NCBI GenBank assembly: GCA_019894715.1
Contig: JAGXOA010000072.1
Location: 1-55,505, forward strand
Source: Promethearchaeota archaeon
Lineage (GTDB): Archaea; Asgardarchaeota; Lokiarchaeia; Sigyniarchaeales; SOKP01
Direction of reading: 5' to 3'
Length of the DNA: 55,505 nucleotides
Shown here: piece by piece, positions 1-9,861 of the stretch
Layout: every line of letters starts with the position of its first letter
How positions within the stretch are numbered: the stretch's first letter is position 1
The notes under the pieces: generated by a model
Databases searched by the model: none
The model's input: only the letters and a program-made list of their open reading frames with translations
Told to the model about the DNA's origin: nothing
Program-made: the position numbers and the translations under genes

Positions 1-2708
1 ACTTTAGTATGAGTATTGGATTCGATAATACCATCAGACATATCATTCATTAGATCAAAAACACTGAGGGATTGTTTTGTTGCATTATTTATTAATTCTA
101 GATCATCAACTTTTAGGTTATTTATAACTGTTTTTTTTTTCTCATAGTTTTGAACTATGGAATCATCAACATCACGTATGTTTTGATAGTCTTCAATAAA
201 ATCTAAGAATCTTAAATCATCATTAAATTCACTATTTTCAATAAATTCTAATTTTTCTTCATCAAAATGTGTAATATCCGTTTCTAGCTTATCATTTGTC
301 ATATCAATAATACTTATATAGTTATTTTCAATTTGTGTTGATAATTCTTTATTTTTTATTGAAAATTCATTTATATATTCCGTTTGTTGTTCAGAAGCAC
401 TGAATTCTTCATCCAAATAAGAAGTATTGAATTTATTTATAGAACTAAGCAGATTTACACTAGTTTGCTCATATTCCAACATATTATCGATCATTTCTTT
501 CCCTTCTAGAGCAATGGGATTATTTTCATTAATTGCTAAATCCAGCTCTGGAAAATTCTCATAGGGAAATATCACTAATTCTTCATCAGGTTTCTCATAG
601 TAATTAAAATCTGGTGGATCCTGACCATTAGCTATTGGAAGAAGATTTATATTTTTTACTATATCTAAGACACATCCAATGATAAAATACAAGGCTGAAA
701 GTATTAAGACCTCAGCAAAACTTAGATAATCACCCAAATAGGATGTAATTAGACCTCCTGTAAGATAACAACCATCACTTAGTACTTCAGCAAGGATATA
801 TGCTTGGAAAGCGTATAACTGATCTCTTCCAGGTATAAATCCTATTCCACAATATTTAGCACCTGGTTGGTTTGGATGGTCCTTAAAATAGGTGGAATCA
901 TACTCAACTAAATTGTCGAGCTTTAATCTCTCATCTTCATAATATCTGGTATAATGATATCTATCATTTTCATCATTATTATTGATTCTCCAAATCCATT
1001 TATCTCCATAATTTATCCATTCTTTATGGGCAATATATGCTTCCTCAGCTACAATACCAAATATAAAACTCCCTCCTGCATCAGAATTTAAAATATTTTG
1101 ATATTGGCTCCAAATTTCTAACCAATTAATTATATCTGATTGTAGATCTCCATCTGAAACTTTTTGATCAATCAATCCAAGATTATGGGAGATTTCTTCT
1201 AGCTTCTCAAATTTTGATTTTAAACCTTTTATATCAGGTATAATTCCATATAAACCATATCCAAGATCTTTAAGGTCCTCAGTAAGTATATTTTCATCAT
1301 CTATTAATTTAAGACTATCTACTTCGACTTCTAGAAGGTTAATTGTTTTTGAACTCGATTCTGTACCTGAAGCATTAAGTTCCACCCAAAAATGCATGGT
1401 CTCATCGTTATTTTGAAGATCAATTGTTGCATCATAATTAAAATAATTAGAAAGATTATTTATCTGATTACCTCCATCATATATATAATTTTCACCAACA
1501 CTATATCTGTAGAAATCATCTGTATTAATTTTATAATTAACATTTTGAATTCCATATACTTTTATACCGAATTTTACTCTTACAGGATAGGGATCATTAT
1601 TTTGAAGATTAAGCGATACACTTACTTTGTTCTTTTGACCATTTGTTTTATATCGTGTAATCATAGTTGTTGACAATCCCGAATTTGTTAAATAAAGTCC
1701 TTTTTCTGGTTCGAAAGGTTCTACTTTTACTTTTGTAAATTCTTCTAATTCGGGCCCATTTCCATAAGTATCCCTAAAATTAATTCTCGCAATTAAAGGA
1801 TCCGCTGTTAATCCATCATTTGGACGATCATTATCCAGATCTCTAAAATGTAGTTTTATTTCAATAAGTTCATTTCCAGGGTTATCATTCCTAATTTTCA
1901 AAAGTGTTTGGGAATCAGAACCATCAAAATCAAACCATACCCATCTTTTAATCCCTTGACCATCTGTGATCAATACCTCTCGTTGTAATCGAGAATACTC
2001 ACTTACTTCTACAATAACTCGCCAATTATCATAATCTTCTTCTTTTATAGCAGAAAGGTCATATTCTGTATTATGTTTTAAATCTATAGGACTACCAACA
2101 TCAGGCATAAGAATTGCTTTAGTAATAACAGGTGCTTGTGCATCATCATCTCTAATATAAGTAAGCAATAATTTTGATTTATAATGCCATAAACCACCAT
2201 AATCATATATAAGTCTTACTTCTAAAGATAATGCAGTCTCAACGGTATTAGTTTCATAGAATTCAAAAGGCCCTGATAGATAATACCAAGGATTATCATC
2301 ACCAGGAACTTGATCACCGAGTATACCCGTAGCTACTTCAAATACTTTTGTTTTAACTGGCCATTTCCCGGAGGAAGAGGTTGAATAAAACCATACTTCA
2401 ATACCAATAACATTATAAACTTCAAAAATCCATGGAAAAAGATTTATTCTACTTTTTACATAAAAGTCCACAGAAAAACTCATTTTTGCATCAGAAAGTT
2501 CATGAATATACAACCAACTAAAATCGACACCCATGATACCTGCACTTGTATCTATATTTTTTTCTGTATCTTCATCAGTAATGTCATAATTTATTTCATT
2601 TTTGATATTAGATGTGTTTTTAAAATTAAATAAAAATACAGAAGGTATACTTGTGAAAAATAGAACAAATAAAAAAATACAGATCTTTACTTTTTTTGTA
2701 GATTTCAT
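1..2708 (-). CDS. Large secreted/surface protein, 3'-truncated by window edge (about 902 codons visible)
   Basis: Own minus-strand translation from ATG at 2708: MKSTKKVKICIFLFVLFFTSIPSVFLFNFKNTS... (signal-peptide-like N-terminus), then ...AGIMGVDFSWLYIHELSDAKMSFSVDFYV... Frame checked at both ends and in the middle, running off at position 1. Absent from the ORF track because it is incomplete. Confidence 0.8.
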   Translation of the reverse strand, partial: MKSTKKVKICIFLFVLFFTSIPSVFLFNFKNTSNIKNEINYDITDEDTEKNIDTSAGIMGVDFSWLYIHELSDAKMSFSVDFYVKSRINLFPWIFEVYNVIGIEVWFYSTSSSGKWPVKTKVFEVATGILGDQVPGDDNPWYYLSGPFEFYETNTVETALSLEVRLIYDYGGLWHYKSKLLLTYIRDDDAQAPVITKAILMPDVGSPIDLKHNTEYDLSAIKEEDYDNWRVIVEVSEYSRLQREVLITDGQGIKRWVWFDFDGSDSQTLLKIRNDNPGNELIEIKLHFRDLDNDRPNDGLTADPLIARINFRDTYGNGPELEEFTKVKVEPFEPEKGLYLTNSGLSTTMITRYKTNGQKNKVSVSLNLQNNDPYPVRVKFGIKVYGIQNVNYKINTDDFYRYSVGENYIYDGGNQINNLSNYFNYDATIDLQNNDETMHFWVELNASGTESSSKTINLLEVEVDSLKLIDDENILTEDLKDLGYGLYGIIPDIKGLKSKFEKLEEISHNLGLIDQKVSDGDLQSDIINWLEIWSQYQNILNSDAGGSFIFGIVAEEAYIAHKEWINYGDKWIWRINNNDENDRYHYTRYYEDERLKLDNLVEYDSTYFKDHPNQPGAKYCGIGFIPGRDQLYAFQAYILAEVLSDGCYLTGGLITSYLGDYLSFAEVLILSALYFIIGCVLDIVKNINLLPIANGQDPPDFNYYEKPDEELVIFPYENFPELDLAINENNPIALEGKEMIDNMLEYEQTSVNLLSSINKFNTSYLDEEFSASEQQTEYINEFSIKNKELSTQIENNYISIIDMTNDKLETDITHFDEEKLEFIENSEFNDDLRFLDFIEDYQNIRDVDDSIVQNYEKKKTVINNLKVDDLELINNATKQSLSVFDLMNDMSDGIIESNTHTK

Positions 2709-3085
2709 TTTTTTTAAAACATTGTTATTTTTTAGATTTATATATTAACAATAAAATTATATATATTAATTTTCAATTTTATTTAAGTGTGATAAGGACT
2801 AAACTTAGACAAAATAATAATTAAAAGTATCATTTTACACAAAAATATGATTTTTAGTCAAAAAAATCTGTTTTAATAAAATTTTGTGTATATTTCACCA
2901 AGATTTAACCTACTAAATTTTTTATTATTATAAAGTTAAAAAATAAGAGAATCATATCTTAAAAAATGAAGATGATTGTAAATTTTAAAAAAAATAAAAT
3001 AAACTAATTAAAGAATTACAATAATTTCTTTTATTCTATAATGGATTGTATCGAATAAAATTCCATAATTATAAAAAAAAGGAAT

Positions 3086-3943
3086 TTATTCTATTGACAC
3101 ATTAATAACTTCTTTTATACCTAATTTATTGGCTATTTTTATTAGGTACTTTTTTCTAACTTCTTTGGTCTTATTCAATAAAACAAACAAAGGAGATATC
3201 AATAAACTAAGGCCTAAGGGGAAGAGGGCCCATGTAGGGGGATTAATAAGAAGTCCATAATCTTGAGAAGATATTGCAGCGAATAAAATCTCTAATAGTA
3301 ATTGTCCAAATACAATAATCGTGCTTATTCCAGTAAAACCTTTTAGTAAATTCATATAGTAATTAGACGAACTATCAATTTTAATTAAATCTCCAGGAGT
3401 AATAGTTTCTGAATTAGTAAAAATAATACGTGAATTGTCTAAAAACCACACAGAAGTAAATAGTGGAATACAAAGAATTAACATAAGAGGTAATAGGAAT
3501 ATGAATGTGATCATTTGCGTATTGAGATCCTCTATTGGTGTTAGGTTTGTTATAAAGGCTCGAACATCCAAATTTTCACTGACCTTAATAGCAAGGTTTG
3601 TAGCCATTAATGCAGGAAAGATTCCTTTAAAAAAGATATTTTTATGATCTTTTGAATCTCCTTGTTTATAAAAACCAAATTTATATTTTCTACCTATTAT
3701 TTTTTTATGAAGGATTAACATCATTGGAGAAATAATATATCCTAAACAAAAACCTGAAATAATTACCATTATACTTAAAAATAAGAAATTATATACCATT
3801 TCTAAAAAAAAATTATTAATTGGAAGATATTTCATTCCAACACTATTATTTCCAATAAAAAACGGAGGAATAGTAAAAGAAATAATCGAAATGATTATAA
3901 TTGATAAATATAATATAAAAAATCTTTTATTTTTCTTTTCCAT
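3086..3943 (-). CDS. Polytopic membrane protein of unknown function
   Basis: 285 aa ORF with several long hydrophobic segments; no recognised motif. Confidence 0.7.
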   Translation of the reverse strand: MEKKNKRFFILYLSIIIISIISFTIPPFFIGNNSVGMKYLPINNFFLEMVYNFLFLSIMVIISGFCLGYIISPMMLILHKKIIGRKYKFGFYKQGDSKDHKNIFFKGIFPALMATNLAIKVSENLDVRAFITNLTPIEDLNTQMITFIFLLPLMLILCIPLFTSVWFLDNSRIIFTNSETITPGDLIKIDSSSNYYMNLLKGFTGISTIIVFGQLLLEILFAAISSQDYGLLINPPTWALFPLGLSLLISPLFVLLNKTKEVRKKYLIKIANKLGIKEVINVSIE

Positions 3944-4034
3944 TTAAATTTCCCAGTTTTTTTTCTACAATTTTAAAATTTTATAAAATTTAGATAAATT
4001 CATTTATAAATTTTTGCTAATATTTGGTTCAATA

Positions 4035-4088
4035 ATTTGAACTACCACGCCCTAAAGGCCGTGGCTTTCTGATGGAAGACGGGTAAAA
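4035..4088 (-). repeat. IS200/IS605 (IS1341)-type end hairpin, copy 1 of a 54-nt block
   Basis: atttgaactaccacgccctaaaggccgtggctttctgatggaagacgggtaaaa; hairpin CCACGCCC-TAAA-GGCCGTGG with one internal mismatch; 52/54 identical to 14265-14318. Confidence 0.75.
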
Positions 4089-4279
4089 CTACTAGTTCAG
4101 TAGATATTCATTCTTTTTTTTCAATCATAAATATTCCTCATATCGTTCTAAGTGTTATAAAAAAACTATAAATTAATAAATATAAAGAGAATTGGTGATT
4201 TTTATAAAAATTACTATATTTTTATAAATAGTAGTAATTCATTTAATTTCTAATATATAATATTAAGGGTAATCAGATA

Positions 4280-6529
4280 TTGGATAGTAAATTCAATCTA
4301 TATGGAGAAAAAAAAAGAAAAATAAACCAATTGTGTGTTGGTATAGATATTTTTAAAGAAATATTAAAAAAAAATCAGATTGAGAGAAATCAATATTATA
4401 AATTATGGCAAAAAAAGTTCATTGAAATATATAATAAAAATAATCTCATAATTGAATTGTATCTATATTTCTCTTTAATTTATTATTTAGGTTTTCTCAT
4501 AATTTCTAAATTCTTTTTAGGTGATAAATTAATAAAAAAAGATGAAATTTTTTCTCAAAATTATTTTCTAAAAATACAGGATGATTTCTCACAAAATAAT
4601 GCCAAGATTAATCTATTTAATTTAAATTATTTTAATCCTATATTAAAATTAGATTCCAAAGCTTTTAATAAATTTATATACATTTTATTGGATATTATAC
4701 AATTATTTGATGATCTAGATATTAATCCAGAATATTATTTTGATTTTTTAGTTCAGAATATTATTCCAAAAGAAATCCGACATGATTCTGGTGAATTCTA
4801 TACACCCCCTTTTCTTGTTCAAAAAATGGCAGATTTTTCTTATGAATTGGGTGAAAAAGTTTTAGATCCTTGCTGTGGTTCTGGAAATTTCTTAATAATA
4901 ATTCTTAAGAAGATTCTAAATTCAAATCTTCCTGAAAATCGAAAAATACATGCAATTGATAATCTTTATGGATTTGATATCAACCCTATTTCAATTTACA
5001 TGGCTAAAATCAATTTTCTATTATTACTTGGTAAAAAATTTAGAATACAAAAAATAAATATCTTTAATATAAATTCATTATGTCCTGATTCTAATTTTAA
5101 AAATGTTGTTTTTGATTTAATAATAGGAAATCCCCCATGGTATACATTTAGAGATATTGATAGTATTAAACAACGAGAATTTATAAAATACACGGCCGAA
5201 AAATTTAAAATAAAACCAACTCCTAAGAATCTTTTAAATACTGAAATTTCTACTGTTTTTTTTTATTCTTCTTATGAAAATTATATGAAACTTAATTCAA
5301 AGATATTTTTTGTAATAACTAAAGGTGTTATTACAGGCTCTCATACTTCTAGATTTAGAAATTTTAGAGGATTTGATTTAATCAAGATTTGGAATTTCAA
5401 TAATTCTTTAAAAAAAGTATTTCCTGTTGATTTTATTTGTCTATTTGCAAAAAAAAGCAACAATACTAATCCAAAAATAAAAATTGAGATTCCTTGTTAT
5501 AATTTCTCCCTTGTAGAAAAATATAATAAAATCAATTACTTTAAAGATCTTCAACTTAAACTGGAATCAAAAGAGATTTTAGTACCCTATAATAGAATAA
5601 AAAAAGGAGAAAAAACATTTACAAAAAAGTTAATCTCTAAAAGAGAAAAAAAAGCTTTATTGGAAATTAGAGAAAGTATTTATAAACCATTGTTTCGGAA
5701 AGGAGCGGATCTAAATCCTAGGAATCTAATTTTTGTTAATATAAATCCTATTGGAAATTCATTAGTAAAAATTAATCCAGATGAAAGAATATTTAAACGG
5801 GCAAAACATCCTTGGAAAAATAAAGAATTTAAAGATGAAATTGTTGATGAGAATAATATTTTCAAGGTAGTTAAAAGTACGGAACTTTTAAAATTTTTCA
5901 TTTACGATTTCTATAATGTATTCCTTCCAATTATGTATAATGATCTAAAATTTAATTATAATAATCTGAATAGATATTCTAAAACATTCTACAATAAAAT
6001 CAATCAGATTTATTTAAAACTAAAAAAATCAACTACTAATAATCAATCTATAATGGACAATCTCAATAGGTGGGGAAAACTTCAAAATAATCAACAATTA
6101 GAAAAAATTAAAATTGTATATAATAATTCAGGAGCTATTCTTAAATCTGCAGTTATTCAAGGAGATTATATTATCTCTGGGGATTTAAGTTATTATTCTA
6201 CCAAAGATTTAGACGAAGCTTATTATTTATCCGCAGTTTTAAACTCTAAACTCTTCACTAATCAAATACGAATTATTAAAAGTTCACGACATATCTTTAA
6301 AAAACCTTTTAGTTTTCCAATTAAAAAATTCATTCCTCAAAACATAAATCATCAAAAATTAGCTAATCTTGGCAAAAAAGGTGAAAAAGAGGCAAAAATT
6401 ATTTTTAATAATTTTGGGAAAAATAATAGAAAATTTTCTTATTTTTCATTTAAAGAAATTTTGAATATCAAAATTAACCAAATATTAGATGAAATAGATA
6501 ATATTGTTAAGGTTGAATTTTCTTCATAA
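4280..6529 (+). CDS. N6-adenine DNA methyltransferase (Eco57I / type IIG-like)
   Basis: 749 aa; SAM-binding motif VLDPCCGSGNFLI and catalytic NPPW, preceded by GEFYTPPFLVQKM as in type I/IIG methylases. Confidence 0.85.
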   Translation: MDSKFNLYGEKKRKINQLCVGIDIFKEILKKNQIERNQYYKLWQKKFIEIYNKNNLIIELYLYFSLIYYLGFLIISKFFLGDKLIKKDEIFSQNYFLKIQDDFSQNNAKINLFNLNYFNPILKLDSKAFNKFIYILLDIIQLFDDLDINPEYYFDFLVQNIIPKEIRHDSGEFYTPPFLVQKMADFSYELGEKVLDPCCGSGNFLIIILKKILNSNLPENRKIHAIDNLYGFDINPISIYMAKINFLLLLGKKFRIQKINIFNINSLCPDSNFKNVVFDLIIGNPPWYTFRDIDSIKQREFIKYTAEKFKIKPTPKNLLNTEISTVFFYSSYENYMKLNSKIFFVITKGVITGSHTSRFRNFRGFDLIKIWNFNNSLKKVFPVDFICLFAKKSNNTNPKIKIEIPCYNFSLVEKYNKINYFKDLQLKLESKEILVPYNRIKKGEKTFTKKLISKREKKALLEIRESIYKPLFRKGADLNPRNLIFVNINPIGNSLVKINPDERIFKRAKHPWKNKEFKDEIVDENNIFKVVKSTELLKFFIYDFYNVFLPIMYNDLKFNYNNLNRYSKTFYNKINQIYLKLKKSTTNNQSIMDNLNRWGKLQNNQQLEKIKIVYNNSGAILKSAVIQGDYIISGDLSYYSTKDLDEAYYLSAVLNSKLFTNQIRIIKSSRHIFKKPFSFPIKKFIPQNINHQKLANLGKKGEKEAKIIFNNFGKNNRKFSYFSFKEILNIKINQILDEIDNIVKVEFSS

Positions 6530-6911
6530 CCTATTATTATTTATAAAAATATAGATATCTATTTCAATATGAATGGAAGAATAAGTTATGTGATCATGAA
6601 TTCTATCCAATAGTAATACTTTAAGATATATTACGATATAATTTATCAATAGAAATAATTGTTCTTCTAAGATTTATTTCCAATTTTTTTCATTTTCTCA
6701 AGTATCTATTTACTAAACACTAGCATTCTTTTTTATTATAAATAATAAATTGATAAGAATGCTATAAGAGATATTTAAAATAAGAGAGTGAATATCTTTT
6801 TTGAATTTAACAAAAATTTATAGATTTTTATAAATAATTATCTTACTATTGAAATAATACAAGAAAAAAAAATATTACAAGAATAGACATATTATTTAGG
6901 AATTATTTATA

Positions 6912-7469
6912 TTGATCTATAGAGAAGTAGGTTATAATAGCGTGGAAAAAAAAAAGTTCTTATTTAAAACTTTAACAATAGGGGAAGGAGGTGCAGGGAA
7001 AACATCTTTACTTCGTAGATATGTAGAGGGTAAATTCAATGACTCAACAGTTTTAACTGTAGGAGTGGATTTCTATATAAAAGAACTTGATTTTGAATCT
7101 AAGGCAGAATGTACTCTACAACTATGGGATTTTAGTGGTCAAATAAGATTCAGACATCTTCTCGGAAATTATGTTATGGGTGCTCGTGCTGCGCTTTTAT
7201 TAGTCGATCTCACACGAATGCCTGAAATGGAAGAATTAGTAGAATGGGTAAATATTGTAAGAACCCATGATCCAGTTCTCCCTATACTATTGATTGGTAC
7301 AAAAGCAGATTTAAAAGATTTAATTGCTGTTGATGATGGATTTATGCTAAATGTTATGAATACTTTTAATATGGCAGGTTATATAAAAGTGTCAGCAAAA
7401 ACAGGACATAATGTAAATAAAGTCTTTAAAGTAATTGCAAAAAAATTGATGAATCAAAACAAATATTAA
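6912..7469 (+). CDS. Ras/Rab-like small GTPase
   Basis: G1 GEGGAGKTS, G3 WDFSGQ, G4 GTKADL, G5 SAKTG. TTG start in the track; GTG at about 6942 is an alternative start. Confidence 0.92.
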   Translation: MIYREVGYNSVEKKKFLFKTLTIGEGGAGKTSLLRRYVEGKFNDSTVLTVGVDFYIKELDFESKAECTLQLWDFSGQIRFRHLLGNYVMGARAALLLVDLTRMPEMEELVEWVNIVRTHDPVLPILLIGTKADLKDLIAVDDGFMLNVMNTFNMAGYIKVSAKTGHNVNKVFKVIAKKLMNQNKY

Positions 7470-7492
7470 ATTAATAGATCATACATACCAAT

Positions 7493-7511
7493 ACGTGTTT
7501 TTTTAACACGT
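7493..7511. terminator. Possible hairpin terminator downstream of the GTPase gene
   Basis: Perfect inverted repeat ACGTGTT-ttttt-AACACGT, 24 nt after the stop codon. Confidence 0.35.
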
Positions 7512-7574
7512 TATTGTCTAATACTAATAGAAAAGATATATTTTATCTAAAAAATTAAAATTATCCTCTTAAAA

Positions 7575-8384
7575 ATGCATAAAAAAGATGAACTTATAAT
7601 TCTCGGTTCCGGTGGAGGACGTCATCATGTTAGAACACAATATAGGGCAACAGGGGGATTGTTATTTAAATTTAACAATACTCAAGCTCACATTGATCCT
7701 GGTCCTGGAGCAATTGTACGATTAAACCAATATAATGAAGATCCTACAAAAACAGAATTATTCATAGCCACTCATCTGCACTTAGATCATACAGGGGATA
7801 TGGGGGCAATTATTGAATCATCTAGAGAATCTCTATATGATAAGAACAAAAAATTTTTCAAGAAAGGAACATTAATCACAACTTCAGACACTCTACCAGT
7901 TATATCTAAATATCATCTTAATATGTTAGAAAATATAATCGAATTTAAAGCTGGTAATTGTCTAAGATTTAAAAATGCTAAAATAATAGGTACGAAAGTT
8001 ATGCATTCTAATAATGAAGGTTTTGGTATTAGATTTAATTTTGATTCATATTCTATAGCATATTCAAGTGACACAACCATTTTTGATGGATTTGCCAAAC
8101 AATTTAATGGAGTAAATATATTAATCTTAAATCTTCTTAGACCTGATTCGGTATCATGTAAACGGCATTTAGCAACAGATCAAGTTCTCCCATATTTAAA
8201 AAAAATAGATCCAATTCCAAATGCAATTATTTTAAATCACTTTGGAGTATATATGGATAGTCCTTTATCTAAAAAAAATTATATTCCAAGTCAAGTAGAA
8301 AAAATAAAAAAATTTACAAACATTGAAAAAATAATTGCTGCAGAGGATGGCTTAAGACTTAAAATAGACGATATATTGGATTAA
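7575..8384 (+). CDS. MBL-fold metallohydrolase (RNase Z-like)
   Basis: 269 aa; HLHLDHTGD metal motif, glycine-rich N-terminus LGSGGGRHHVRTQYRATGG. Confidence 0.85.
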   Translation: MHKKDELIILGSGGGRHHVRTQYRATGGLLFKFNNTQAHIDPGPGAIVRLNQYNEDPTKTELFIATHLHLDHTGDMGAIIESSRESLYDKNKKFFKKGTLITTSDTLPVISKYHLNMLENIIEFKAGNCLRFKNAKIIGTKVMHSNNEGFGIRFNFDSYSIAYSSDTTIFDGFAKQFNGVNILILNLLRPDSVSCKRHLATDQVLPYLKKIDPIPNAIILNHFGVYMDSPLSKKNYIPSQVEKIKKFTNIEKIIAAEDGLRLKIDDILD

Positions 8385-8417
8385 TTTTTACCTTATTTTA
8401 GGAAAAAGAAGGAAGGG

Positions 8418-8505
8418 CCAACATCATTTAGACAAAAAATAAAAATGAGGGAGAGAATTAAACTCTTATTTTTAGAGTTTAATAGAGGGCGAAATCCAAT
8501 GTTAG
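8418..8505. ncRNA. Candidate structured RNA between convergent genes
   Basis: Perfect 10-bp stem ATTAAACTCT (8457-8466) / AGAGTTTAAT (8474-8483), with flanking partly complementary arms (ccaacat / atgttag). Confidence 0.25.
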
Positions 8506-8653
8506 TCTTGATATAATGTTTATTCTTAAAAACCTTCAAGAACAAATAAAATATTATATTTTATAAAATCTTTAAATTTGATAAAGAAAGAGTCTATAAT
8601 AATAAAAGAAATAATTTTTAAGGTTTTAATTATAAATTTAATTAATAAATATA

Positions 8654-8812
8654 TCAATCTAATGAATACCAATGTCTACATATAGAACATTGTCGAATTC
8701 TTATATATTTAACAGCACCATGGTTATTTATAGATAGTTTTCTATCAATCATCCCAAATCCACATTTATTACATGTGTATGCTTCTTGTATTTTTGTTTT
8801 CGAGGCAGTCAT
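8654..8812 (-). CDS. Small zinc-ribbon protein (52 aa), missed by ORF track
   Basis: Own translation: MTASKTKIQEAYTCNKCGFGMIDRKLSINNHGAVKYIRIRQCSICRHWYSLD; two CxxC knuckles. Confidence 0.7.
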   Translation of the reverse strand: MTASKTKIQEAYTCNKCGFGMIDRKLSINNHGAVKYIRIRQCSICRHWYSLD

Positions 8813-9183
8813 TATTTTTTTCTTATTATCTTATCTTAATTTGATAGTTTCAAAGCAGTAAATTTCAGAATTATTTATAAATAACCTTAGTATATTTATA
8901 AACTCAATTTATTTAAATGTATGTTTGAATAAAAATTTTGTTATTAAAATCAATAATCTGCTATTCTTTTTTATTTTTTCTTCTATATGTTCTCATTTAA
9001 TCCATATTTAGTGGAAATAAAATATTTTTATTCCATTTTAATCTTTTATATCGAAAAATTACAATGATAAAATCCTTCTGACTATATAATTTACTGGATT
9101 ATGCAAAGAAAGCCTTTTCCTAATTGAATCTGATTTCTAATTTTTAGAAAATATAGATAATAAAAATTTGGTGATTATTTGGT

Positions 9184-9777
9184 TTAATATTGTGATATTT
9201 TTAAAAAATCAGCATCAGTAACTATACCTAAATATTTATCATATTTTTTTACTAAAACAGCAGAATATTTTAGTAAAATATTTGAAACATCTTTCAGACT
9301 CCAATCATATTTTACTTCTGGAAATGGAAGTTCCTTTAAATTCATTATATTTACATTTAAAATATCAGTATTATCTATTATAAGTTTCTGAACTTTTTTT
9401 GAAGTAATACTTCCTAAATTACGATTATTTTCTATAATAGGTAATTGAGAAATATTATATTTATTCATAAGTGAAATTGCTTCTTTTAATTTAGCATTAG
9501 AATCAATTGATACTAATTGCTTTGTTGTAATATCTTCTATTTTTTTTGATATCTTTTTTTTTTTCTTTTTTTCATTTTCTAAATATTCGAAAATAATTTT
9601 CACTCTAGAATAAGGAGGGTCTTCTCCACCATTTTCAATTCTAGATATTGATGATTGTGAGATATTACACTTTTGACTGAGTTCTTTTTGACTTAAATTA
9701 AGTTTCTTGCGTAAATCTTTTATTTTTGCTAAATTTGGTAATAAAATAAACATGCACCTAATGCATATAATATGCAT
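9184..9777 (-). CDS. XRE-type HTH plus CBS-pair transcription regulator
   Basis: LAKIKDLRKKLNLSQKELSQKCNISQSSISRIENG HTH followed by CBS domains. The true start is likely the internal Met at 9753 or further downstream. Confidence 0.88.
   Translation of the reverse strand: MHIICIRCMFILLPNLAKIKDLRKKLNLSQKELSQKCNISQSSISRIENGGEDPPYSRVKIIFEYLENEKKKKKKISKKIEDITTKQLVSIDSNAKLKEAISLMNKYNISQLPIIENNRNLGSITSKKVQKLIIDNTDILNVNIMNLKELPFPEVKYDWSLKDVSNILLKYSAVLVKKYDKYLGIVTDADFLKISQY
9761..9777. promoter_or_regulatory. Candidate operator palindrome in the divergent regulator/DUF39 intergenic region
   Basis: ATGCATAT-A-ATATGCAT, 17-nt perfect inverted repeat. Confidence 0.5.
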
Positions 9778-9861
9778 AGTATGGATAAAACAAATTTAAA
9801 TCTTTATAAATCAGTCAATTTTTCCTATGTTAAGTATGATTAAAATTATAAAAAACCACAA

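Noticed and set aside
1392-1673. 93-aa plus-strand ORF
   Set aside because: Antisense to the large minus-strand secreted-protein gene (1-2708), composed of low-complexity Ile/Tyr-rich sequence.
3435-3647. 70-aa plus ORF
   Set aside because: Antisense within the 285-aa membrane protein; no motif.
4996-5901. Two minus ORFs (4996-5193, 5680-5901)
   Set aside because: Antisense shadow ORFs within the DNA methyltransferase gene.
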